From the NCBI GenBank assembly GCA_035041965.1, contig JAPYMA010003038.1:310001-374000 (forward strand): 64,000 nucleotides of DNA. Direction: 5' to 3'. The position numbers and the translations under genes are program-made. Origin of the DNA: Anisakis pegreffii (Eukaryota > Nematoda > Chromadorea > Rhabditida > Anisakidae). Below, one piece after another: positions 1 through 14,800 of this stretch; the first letter of the stretch is position 1; every line of letters starts with the position of its first letter. Under the pieces are notes generated by a model that saw only the letters and a list, made by a program, of their open reading frames with translations, made no database searches and had not been told where the DNA came from.

Positions 1-194
1 AATCATTTTTTGTATCCTTCGTTACTTCTTCTCCTTCATTATAACCCTCCTCGTTTGTCATTCTAAAAACAGTTCCATCCATTCAAATATCGTAACTGAG
101 AAATCATTAATCGAAACCTTCGTAAGATTCCAAGCAAAGTCAAACATCATCACACAAACTTAAAATATTGATGTAAAAGTACCTTGTTGGAAAG

Positions 195-371
195 ATGAGC
201 GACGCTCGTAGATACACGATTACCGCTGCCAATTTAAAGTTCACTCGCAATCGGAAGTTCCTCGATATCAACGAACTATACGATCTTCTCCAAGTACTTC
301 CACTCAGCAAACAGACAATAACCGATTTTCTTAACACACCTGTGAAAGAGGCAGAGCCTCGCAACAACTGA
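195..371 (+). CDS. Short unrecognised ORF, 58 aa
   Basis: This is a closed reading frame of 59 codons with an in-frame TAA at 174-176, ATG at 195 in an AAAG-ATG context and TGA at 369-371. The product begins MSDARRYTITAANLKF and is a mixed-charge, soluble-looking peptide without signal peptide, membrane segment or cysteines. Its composition looks more like protein than most random ORFs here. I recognise no family. It could be a genuine small protein, the last exon of a gene lying mostly before the window, or chance. The antisense frame over 140-442 is also open but looks less protein-like. Confidence 0.3.
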   Translation: MSDARRYTITAANLKFTRNRKFLDINELYDLLQVLPLSKQTITDFLNTPVKEAEPRNN

Positions 372-1933
372 ACGATACGCCACAATATATAAATAGTAGT
401 ACGTATGCAAGTAAACTTTTCAACACTAATCAGCGTGTTCAAGAAATATTGCGAACATTTTGAGATAATTATCGGAGATAGTCGTGAATAAATGCTGATA
501 TGATTTGTAAATGAGTACTACTGATATGAATGCGGTAGTTCAGTGTTCAATCTCTGCACTGCACTTCAAGTGTTCTGAATCAACTGAAGCCATTAAATCA
601 AAATTATCCGGAACAATTACTGCCACCAACACAGCAAAATAACGTAATGTAATTTGTGCCCTTTCATTTCAGCCACCTGTTTCATTAGTGTATTGATACA
701 TATACAATTGAGGATGTGTATTTTTGATTACACTACCTGATAAATCGTCATGCGAATCATTCCTTGTCATGCTCAGCAACAAAAAACTACAGTTTTGAAT
801 TTATGGCATACACCATACATTGGAGGACAGATACCATTGTTTAAGACATGCGGCGACTGATTTCACTGGTACAGTCATCATAAGTAGCTGTTAGAGGAAG
901 TACGCAGAGCCCGATGTGGAAAATCCAAGTTCTTCACCTATTGTCAAAAAGATATAGATTCATTTCAGCTACTTTAATGGGCATTTGACGTCTACAGCAA
1001 TCCAGGTGAATGCTGTTCAGCTTCTGATGGAAGTAGCTACTCAGAAGGAATGCACGCGTTAGATACTCCCTTACATAACTTCCCTCCCGTAGTCTCTACG
1101 TGATTTTTGTGTCCAATTCGCGAGATTTCTCGTCACTCTCATTCCCGACATTGCTTACTGCATTACACTTCCATTACATCTTGCTAATTTTCTTACTCAC
1201 TTCAGTCACATCACCCATTCGCTCTCAATCATCCTTCTCCAACGAATCCATACTCTATTCATTTCTTAACTCCACATTCAATGCATTCAGCTTTTAAATT
1301 CTATTGAAGCGTAGTGAGTGATTTGGCATTTGAAGACTCCTCACCCATACACTCACACTCAGATGAAGGAGAATCTGTCTTATTATGCGGAGTTGAAATA
1401 CTTTATGATACGACTTAATTTTGCGAATTCTGCGTTTGTTTTGATACTTTACAGGTAATTATGCAGTTTAGGTCTAGGTCGAAAGGGGTACGGTCTAAAA
1501 CATACATTTATATGATGTTGTGGAACACACATACAGATGTCCAGATCTGTCTGGATCCCGTTCCCCTTTTTTACTATCCATGTTCATCTGAATTCAGACC
1601 TGACATGAGGTTTTCAAAAAGTCGTTTCGTACACTTGTGTTGAGGCATGCGATGACTGATAAAGAAAACACGAGAACCAAGTTTTTCACGGTTAGAATCT
1701 AGTAGACCGGTTGATCTGATGACCGTTTTCCATGCAGATCCTCATTTCCATCCTATTCTTACTCTTATCAAAAAATCATTAGCACTTCAAAGCAACACTA
1801 CTATTACAAAATTAATATGGCGTACCTACAAGAATACATATTTTGTACGTGAATGAAGGACGTGGTGTAAATCTGTATGATTATATGTTCATTATAAAAG
1901 GTGATTGAATAGTATTTTGAAGGTCACTAAATT
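372..1933. other. Intergenic, no gene recognised
   Basis: AT-rich sequence between the small ORF and GMP reductase. Open frames here (for example 1100-1297 and 1461-1643 on the plus strand) have no recognisable domain and I see no splice-linked coding series. The GMP reductase promoter should lie in the right-hand part, but I see no clear TATA element. Confidence 0.5.
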
Positions 1934-4861
<2,928 letters not shown>

Positions 4862-5821
4862 ATCATTCATTTCATTTTGTTTGATCGAATTATCTTCCCA
4901 GTTGTATTCGTACTCTTATTTGCTTATGGAATTTAAAATGCGAAACTTTTCTGTAGGTAGATATGCTTTATGCCTTACGAGAATCATTTGTTTGCTCATT
5001 TCGTACTGTTGGCCATTCAGCTGTTTGAATTCTCGATTGTCGACTTTTATTTATGTGTTCACGTACGTTCTATAAGATATAGTAAAGATGATATTCTTGG
5101 GATGACCGTCCAAGACGAATAGAAAGAACATTCCATTCATAGGAATACAAAGGTAAATTGAGAAAAATTCATTGATTCAAACAGTTCCTGCGGGATGTCA
5201 GATTGATCCGGTTCTAACAGGAAGTTCAGGAATCAAATTTAGAAAATTTTGGCAGCTCAGTTTTCATTCCAAGTTCATCCCTACTCATATCTTCAATAGT
5301 GCTATAGTATAAATGTGCGTATACAAGTATAATTCTGTTAGTGCGAATGTGAATCAGATCATTCGTAACGCTTCATGTCGCATTAGAAGATGTTCTAATC
5401 GGTGATGGGCTGATCACAAAATTTGTATTGGATTGTTTACATGCGGCTCTAAGGTGTGCTATTTGGTGGCTGGGGGTCACCTTGCTGACCATTGGCTAGT
5501 AGCCTGCTGGACTCATGCCTCAAGCTTATGAACCGTGCCGTTTTTTGGCTAATCTCTCATAAGTTGCCTGTCATCGGTTTCGATTCATCGTCGTTTTTGA
5601 TTTGTATTTTTCTGCTTCAGTGTTTCATTCAGGTCGTCTAGATATTGATTGTATTGGAATATGTTCAAGTTTTTCAAATGACATTACTATTAGTTTCGTT
5701 TCGAAATTTGTTAGGAATGTCTCTAGGCAAAATATGTTATGTTGTTAGATTTATGAGTAATCATTCTATGAATCAGGTGAATCTCGCAGTTTGATAATAA
5801 ATGCGGATTACCGCAATATAA
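4862..5821. other. Intergenic region between convergent genes
   Basis: This is the 3' flank of GMP reductase (plus strand) and of the WAP/CCP gene (minus strand), so it should hold both 3' UTRs. I see no further coding exon. The stretch at about 5440-5580 is less AT-rich but shows no recognisable gene. Confidence 0.5.
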
Positions 5822-8800
5822 TTATGAAGAGTGCTTGGTGTTAATTGGTAGACAAAGGGGAACATTACGAGACCATTGCCCGGATGGTAAACATTCGAGA
5901 ACATTTTCTGCGTTCAGTCGATACTCTACCGATGTGCAGTAGTAGACCACCTTCTCACCCGCTAAATAGTACGGTCGAGCAGGTGACGTACTGTCGCCGT
6001 GCTCCGGTTTGCCGGGAAATCGACAGTATGGCACACCTTAAAATGGCAAACTGAAAGTGATTCATCGAGTTCAGTACAAACTCTCTCCACAAAAAGTTGA
6101 CAGTTAAAAAAGAGTGAATAAAAGGACGAACACTGAGTGTTAAGCGTAGACCAATTGCCGTTTGATTGACATACGGTGTAATCATGACCCGTAAGCATGT
6201 AGCCATGTTTACACTCGAATACCACCACTTCTTGTACGTTGTAACTCGTCTTCGAACCGCCAATTATGTCCCCGTTTCTTGGTACTGGTGCTTTCCCACA
6301 AGTGATCACTGAACATTTTTGTTATTTTTACTCGAATCAGTCATTCTTCTTCGATGATTGTCAAAGATTATAACTCACGCAGTCTTCGAATCATTGAAAT
6401 GTGTGCTCTTCATAAACTTTGATTTCATTCATTGCAATTGTTATTCCCTTAATGTTCTACTTTTCCGATATTTCCACAAATTGAACCGCCTTGTTCCGTA
6501 CTGTCAATACAAACTCGACTTATTTTTTTCATGAAATCGCATTATCGAGAGCTCATAAAGGTGTGAGTAACTCTATGATAATGCTCGTGAAGAAGATGAA
6601 TTAAGAGTAGAATAACAGATGCACAGTACATTTGCACTTTGGAATACGGTCAGACCATTTCGCAGATGCGCCACACTGTGCGTATTCATTACCGATGAGC
6701 GAATAGGTTGGTAGACATGAAAAATGCGCCATACCGCCATGCTTATAAGACGTCACCGTTGCCAACAATGCTTGATCCCGCAGTACTATCGGTGGACACT
6801 GTAATGCTGTACAACGATTCATGTAATCGTCACTAATCTCCGTTACCCAAACTTCACATCAAAATTCTGTCGTTCAATTAATTTTCACATCAGTCATTGC
6901 AAACTGAATCAGTCATACGATCAGAGTCCAGCGACGTTCTTTTTTTTCTTCAAGGATCATTCAGTATTTGCAACTGTATCACATAATATTCACATTATTT
7001 ATCGAAACTGTATGTGGAAATGCGACGGGAACGTAGTGACTACCTTGACATTTTGGAGGATCATGTGACCACTTTCCATTTGAGAGACACATCGCCGATT
7101 GTGCACCATCAACACGATAGCCGTTTGCACAAGAAAACTGTGCCGTTGTACCGATATAATGATGGCGACTCGCAAAAAACACACGCAGATTGGACACATT
7201 TTTGAACGGTTCACAAGTGACATCTGAAGGCTGTTCTTTAGACGTTTAAGAAATGATTGCTACTGATACTCAAGCTTTGAAGTTGAAAGTTTTCTTTGAT
7301 CACTTAAAATATTGCAGTAACATTCAGTAGCTGGAACTGAAGTCTGTAGAATAATTTCCCTCCTAGATTCGGAACCCGAGCGGAGTTGGAGCCGTAGCCG
7401 GAACTTTGGATAATACCGGGCCGAAATTTTGAGAAAAGAGGAGCCGAAGGGGAACTTTCGAGAATGCTTTGATTAGTGAGCTCGAGCTCTAATTATTAGC
7501 TAAGTCCATTGTAGTACGTCATGATTGATCGATTCAACTAAAAAATGTGGTTGTAAGTGATGGTATGCGATATAAACGGAGAGGTTTTAATCTGTCCCGA
7601 ATTGCTCTATTTGAAGGAGGGAACTTTCAGAGCGTGTCTGGTTTGCACAGTTGTTATACTATCCAAAAATCATTTTATTATTATTCATTATTGCTAATTG
7701 TTGCGACTGCGCGCGAATCATCGAAATTGTCATGACTGAATTGTCATAAAAAATTAAGGATCAGAGCTGGCATCAAAGCCAAAATTCCAACAATACAGAG
7801 CTGGAGTGTTTCAGAAGCTGGAATGTCAGAACTGCGGAGTTGCAGCAGCCGAAGCTAAGTCAATTTTTTCGAATTCGGACATCAGTGATTATCAGTTGAT
7901 ATTGGAGCGATCGATAACAATGATCGGTCTTGTAATTAGGTAGTTGGTGACCTTTTATGATGATTTTAAGTGTGGTTCGTCGTCCGTTTGGCGCCACACA
8001 GTGAAAGAATCCGCCATCTTCTGGTTGTGCAGCAGATACCGTTAACTGTAATTGGTTAAGCATATCACTGATCACGATTTAATGACCCTACGAGAATTTA
8101 ATGTTGAAGTTTCGCATCATCAGAGTTCGATTAAATACGTTGACTTGATTCCTCACCGTGTTCACATCGACACAATCTAGTACGGAAACGAGCCGATTGA
8201 GGAGATGAATGAGAGATGCCAAAGATGAAGTGCAAACATGAGATTGAGTAACAGAAGATGATAAGCAAAACCTCATAAGCATCAACATCTTGAAGTTGCG
8301 GGACAGTATATTTGGTCCATGATCGAGGGTAATAGCGATATTTCGACGAAATCTCCCAAACGGGTTGTCCTTTCTTACGTGGGAACAGACAGTAAAGATG
8401 CAGTGTTGATGAACTGTTGATGATGAGTTCACCGATTGGTGTTACTGCATGTGATCCTTGTTCTAATTTAAACTTTATTGGTGGTGAACCGTCTGTAAAG
8501 AAGTGTTCCTTTGACAAGAGTTTCATTCATTTTAAACAAACAATGAGGTGATTATACTAATAGGACTTCCACGGAATATTCGACATTCGGAAACACGCGA
8601 ATTCATCAAGAATAAGAATCAAGCTTAGTGTCGTAATAGTGGTCCGAATTGAAACTGCACTGTATTATGAAAAATGCTAACGAATCACTAAATACGCCAC
8701 GTTTTCGTTTGCCATGAATTTCTAAGATTGTCAGATGTGAGAATTCGTATGAAAATTCACCAAATCGATTCAATGGATCGAGTGCTATGCATTTGGGTAA

Positions 8801-11800
8801 CTTCGATGACCAGTGTCCATTTTTACAAGTAACTACATTATTACCACGTAGCTGTTGCATTCCGAAATCAACGCATGTGAAAGCCAAGTCAGAACCTTCT
8901 GAAATTTGTTCTTGTTACCAAACATTCCTCCAAGATATGATCGATCAGCGGACTTGAAATCATGAATAGTTGTCAAAATATGGTGACTGAAACTCAATTG
9001 GAGACATACCTAGAACAACTAATTTTGTTTGGAATTTCCTTATAAATCTAAAATTGTTTTTGAGATTGGACAAACATTCAGTTAGAATTCCACTGGTTAA
9101 CTACAGAACAGTCAAACTGAAAATAGTTGAATTGATGATAGAATAAGTAAACAAAGCATGGAATGAAAATACGGTTGATGAATTCATAACCTGAAAACTT
9201 TTGATTGAATGTAATTTGCTGTTTGAGTGTAGCTGAAAATGCATGTACATGAGCTCGTTCATCTATGCGATATTCGCAGTACTTTCCATCTTAAAATTTG
9301 TATTGTTTTAAATTGAATTTACGAGATGCTGTCTTGTTACGTACAAATCCATTAAAATAGGATCGTGATCGAACTGTTGACATGATCGTTGGGATTATTC
9401 AGGGAACTCAATATAAGGTTACTTTTAGATCAACGGAAAGAAATTTCCGTAGATGGTGCATAAATGGGTCCAAATGAAAAAAGCCTCACTATCACGAAAT
9501 CTATACAAAAAACAAATTCAAAAAAAAAACAACAAAAAGCATTTTAAAATCCCTTCAGTGTGTTAATGATTCATGCATTAGTCGTTTTATTTCTTCTCCA
9601 TTCTGATACTGAACTAATTTGGCGAGTGATATTGCAAAAGTTTTATCCTAGTCAGTTATTGGTTCGTCGAGATAGCCTTCCAGGTTGTGCAGGTTAATTC
9701 GTCAGATCTTACTTGTGTTCATTACTTGACGTTAGTCGAAAATGTTCTGGGTTAGTGATTCATGTGGTGTGTTCGAAAGGGATCATAACAGTTGCAATAA
9801 ATGGAGGTGCGGAACAGAACGGAACAAAATAGCTGCAAAGGCACAACACGACAATAAAGAACAGTTTTGGAAATTTGAGGTGAGGAGACAGAAAATAACA
9901 GAGTGGTTCGGAAGATAAAAGTAGCGGAAGAACACACCAGAAGAATTCAGTGCGCGGAACAGAACAGAACATGCTAGGACGATGGAAGAGAACAGAGCAC
10001 GATAATTCAAAGCCAAAGGGACAGAACAGAAAGTGTGGAGCAGAAGCATCATCATTCCAGACAAATCACGATTGTTCATACCGGAGCGACATTGCAATTC
10101 AGCATTCACGTGCCATTTTGCCCGTCGACAACGTAAATCGATCGTTCTATCTTCTTCAACCGTATGTGCCACGGCGCATCTGATCTTAAAAACATTCGTC
10201 TCTCTACCCAACAGATACGGAATTCTTATCATAATTGTACTGTTATTTCTGATTTGTGAATACATTTGAAAGCAATACTGATTGTGCTGATGATGGCGTC
10301 CAACGTTCAAAAACGTTGACGATTTTTTCAATAAAATAAATATTTGCAGTTTTGCTGGCTGTCCCGAATAGTGTTCGTCAGGAAACCCCCACTTCCCCCC
10401 TCCCTCCAGTTTAGTCCCCAACAGGGTCCCCTCCAGCCAAAAAGCTTCTCTCCGACGAACACTAGCCCTGAGCAATACTATAAATCAAATATCCCATTCA
10501 AGTCATCGGCGTGAATTTTATACGGAAGGGGTCCACAGATTCATTAATGCTAAACAGATAAACTGTTCGTTTTAGTAGAAATTCGTAACCTTAAGTACGG
10601 TTCCATGTGGGAAACGACTTTTGTTCAGTGATGAGAAGTTATCTACATTAACGACCATATGAGAAGAATCCAATTGAGGCGCTGAACAAATTCGCATATC
10701 GGTTGGACGATGTCGTTGTTGTTTTTGGGCTACAACTTAAACACATTTTTTATTGATGTTTAAATTGGAGTAATTTTGGAACAACACGAATCAGAATCAG
10801 TCGGTGTTTAACTATCAAAACTGGTCGGAAATTCAGAACATTCAGAACTCATAAAAAATTCGAACAACTTGCGTTGCTCCAAACGTAGATCGCTTAGTAT
10901 GAAATTTTGCAAGTAATTTTTCCACAATGAAATGAGTCATTTTCGCCTATTGCATCAAAAACCGAAGAAAAAAAAACCGGAAAATTCAACAAGGAGGAAC
11001 GTTCATTTCATTGCTACATTGTAAAGCTCCAGATCTCAATGCTAGCTGCAGGTGTAACATTTTTTATTGATGTTTAAACTGGAGTGATTTTGGAACAGCA
11101 CGAATCAGAATCATTATCAAGACTGGTCGGAAATTCAGAACAAGAACGAAAGTATTTTGTGTGCCACTTTCGAAGTACTCTACTCTCCGTGTTTCATGCC
11201 ATATTTGCGAAGAAAGAAAGTGCTCAAAAGATTAAGTAATCTTCTAACACAATAAATGCAATTTTGTTGATCGGCCGCTAGAGACATGAAGCCGGTCAAA
11301 AGCAAACTAAACAGCGATACAAGTTATCGATCATGGTATTGACACACGTCAAAACCAGTGCGATACTGACAGTAACGGCTCAAGTAATAGAAACTTACCA
11401 CAAGGTAATAGTCGCGTAATCCACTCTCCATTCGAGCATTCAATAGCGTTTGCTTCATAAAGAGTATTATTTGGCGTACATTCATAATGAATCACTGTGC
11501 CATTCGGAAACATTTCTTGCAGAGGGTTCAATTCAATTCTTGTTAATTCCCCTGATAAGATTGTGTTACGATAAGCTATGAATTGCTCATGGCTAGTGGG
11601 ACGTCTACACAGTAACGCTGACGATTGTCCTTCATTGGCTGTAAGAAGACAAAGATAGTTTCTGTAGTGTGCACATGACTGCATCATAGAAATATCATCA
11701 GCAAAAATATATGCGCGAAAAAAATCGTTTACGATGAATTTCCCTAAAATCAGATTCACCTTTTACAGTGCAAAGCATAGAAAAGGAATGCTGCATTCTA

Positions 11801-14800
11801 GAGTAAATCATTCAACTACTTTCCGATCGCTTGAATGAGTCAATTTAAATAATTTTAGAATTTCACAATTGAAACTTTTGATGAGTGAGGCAACTTTGAG
11901 TATAGCAATAATTTTAAACTAACATTTGTTACTCAGACAAGTTGGTTTTGGTTGCAATAAGCCGAATCGACATGTCAGTGTTATTGATTTGCGATTACAT
12001 TGCAAATCGATCTGCTCATTATGCCTTAACGATGTCTTTCCTGATACCGTATAATTGCCATGTGTCAACGATGGAAGCTCACATCGTCCTGCAAATGTTT
12101 CAGGAATGAGAACCCTCAAAACACTTCATACGTGTAGGAAACGACTAATCAGTTTTTTCGAGTGTTTATATTTGGATATTTTTCAGTTGATTCGAAAATA
12201 AGAAAAAGTGCATTTCTCGATAATATTCGTGCGATAAACACCGATTCCTAAAATGAAAATAAATGGTTAAAAAACCAACAAATGAATCTACCAACTCGGC
12301 CTACAATGTCCAATATCGCTAACGAGCGTTCCTTGATGACATTCTAAAATACCGTTTCCTTCAAGATTGTACCCTTTCAAACACACCATTCTAGCACCGC
12401 TACCGTGTTCAATCGTATCACCCGATTGCAATATCCGACTTGATTTCGAACTCAGAAAGAAAACGTGATGTCGTGATGGAATTCGACAGGTATCTAAATT
12501 TCAAAGTTTAGATAAACTCATTCAGTGTAACCTAAAAGAATCGTTCAAGTAGGTATTTACAATGGGAGGTTGATTAGTTCATTTTCTTAAGGAATGATTT
12601 TAAATCATCGAAGAACGCGTAACGAACCAGGTAGACATTCGGGCACATTGGGAATCCATTTTCCGTTTTTGCATTTAATTACACCATCAATATGAGATGC
12701 ATAGAAGTGAAATCCATTTGCACATACAACCTTCAATAGGTTCAATGCATTTTTTACTATTGACTTCTTGAGATGGCAATGTAATGAAACTGCTATTTGC
12801 GTGTCACAGTTGGATAAGAGAAAATTGGTGTGGAAGCGATGATCAAACACTGATTTACTCAAATAACTTTAAAATAAAACAATCGAATGAATGGGGCGAA
12901 AATAACAGTTCAAGTAAAAACAAACAAAAAAAAACATACGAGTGCTTCAATGGGAGAATCACCTCGTCTAGTGATAACAACTGTGCGCGTTGAGTCATTT
13001 GCGAGTACATTACAGGATTGCACAGATCGGCGTCTTCTTTCGAACCATGTTGTTTGACCTTCAACCATCGGATGAGTTTGTGATACACATCTCGGTTTCT
13101 TTCTTGGCATCCATATACCATTCACACATGTTGCCTTAAATTATATCTTCCATGTGCGGAGCATAAATAATTCATTCTGTTCCATTCATGCTGAGCGAAA
13201 CGAGTTTTACCACAATATCATTTACATTAATGCAACACAATCGCCATTCATTCAACAATCGTCGAGTGATTCGACGAAGCCGCGGAAAATGATATGAAAC
13301 ATAGCTCGATATATGTGCAGAGATTTGAAGAGTGAGACAAAAGTTTTGAGAGCTTTAGAGTGATTACTTTTGGAGATCCGAGAAGAATATTTCCTTTACG
13401 ACACTGGAACACAATCGATCGACCTTCTTCAACTTCAGTTATATATTCAGCAAAATCATACGCACCCATTTGCCCTTCTAGCATTATTTGACCACCTTCA
13501 AGCGTCCCGTATGTTTTCGAAGGATGTTCGCACCAAACTGTAATTCTTTTTGTATTTATAATAATCCATCGGATTCACTGATTACAGTAAGAGATATGCG
13601 GTGTACGGTGATTGATTCCTATTCGCATTCAACACAAAAGTCCATGAAAATGAGAGTCAGTTTAGCGACGATGAACAATGACTGTGGATCACTAACGGGT
13701 ACAATAGAAAAGTTAACCAATACCGGTTTGAACTCACTCGGTTTGCATCTGAATGGTTCGCCCTCGCTAGTCCATTCACCAAATAAGCACTTAACGGTGT
13801 TGTGCTTGATTGACGGTCGATAACCAGCATTGCATTCATAACGAGCAAACGCACCATGTGATGATTTCGTGAAAACAACTTTCGAGTGCGGCACACGAGG
13901 TGGCCATGCTTTACAGCGAACTGGAATTGTTTTTGCAATTGTTTGTGCATCCACCTTCATTTCTAGCATACTTGTACGCTCATCCCTTCTTCTTTCATAG
14001 CGTGATAGACCGCCCCTCCCCCTTCCTCCCCTTCCCCCCCTCCTCCCACAGTGACAGTCTATTGCAAGTTAGCAGCAAGCCATTGAGAAATCAAGAGAAT
14101 CATCAAATGAATAGGAAGTTTGTCAAAAGAATCACTTCCTTGTCATCGATTAAACCTTTTGAAAACATTATTGCAGAGTTTCTGAAGGATCATTGACGAG
14201 AAATGAATCAGCATTATTTTGCAGGTTTCCTCGATTCCTCTCATGATTTCCCATTATCCCCACCAGATGGAATCTTCCACTCCTATGAGGGGATTGGCCA
14301 ATGTTATTTTTTACAGAAAAAATTTTATCAACTACAAGGAAATTCGATAGAAATATTGTAGTAAGAGTGTTAACGGCATTCCCACCATTGATTACAATAA
14401 TGATAGCACCACAACAAAAAGCACCACAATGACAGCAGTAACGTTAGTGATAATTACCAGGAACACAAGAAGGTATATGAGACCACGTGCCGTTATGACA
14501 GTAAATGATTGTTTCGTCTTCAGTTTCATACTTCTCATTACATTCAACACTGAGTCGTTCACCATGCAAAACAAGCTGCGACGCCGAATAACCATCAATG
14601 TGTCCATTCACTATGGCGGGTACTCGACAGCCGCCTGACCTCAAGCTTTGTTCGGTAGTCATATAAAATTAGCTCATTACCAATTTATGGTGATGTTCAA
14701 ATACGTACACTCAATGCTCGTATGTTGAAGATTGAATCAGTACTGACATGAACTGATCAATGATATGAAAATATGAAATGAGTTAAAATGATCATAGTAT

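Noticed and set aside
8690..8730. Second basic (KRKR) site after the CCP exon 8898-8761
   Set aside because: The phase-consistent donor (TTTG/GTGAAT at 8761) lies before it, so it should be intronic. It would count only if the exon is read longer, which breaks the phase to the Ig exon.
9783..10475. 230-codon open frame on the minus strand
   Set aside because: It is the longest frame in the window, but it reads through GAACA-type simple repeats, a C-rich insertion and one short CCP exon. Only the part around 10201-10082 looks like protein; the rest is composition-driven.
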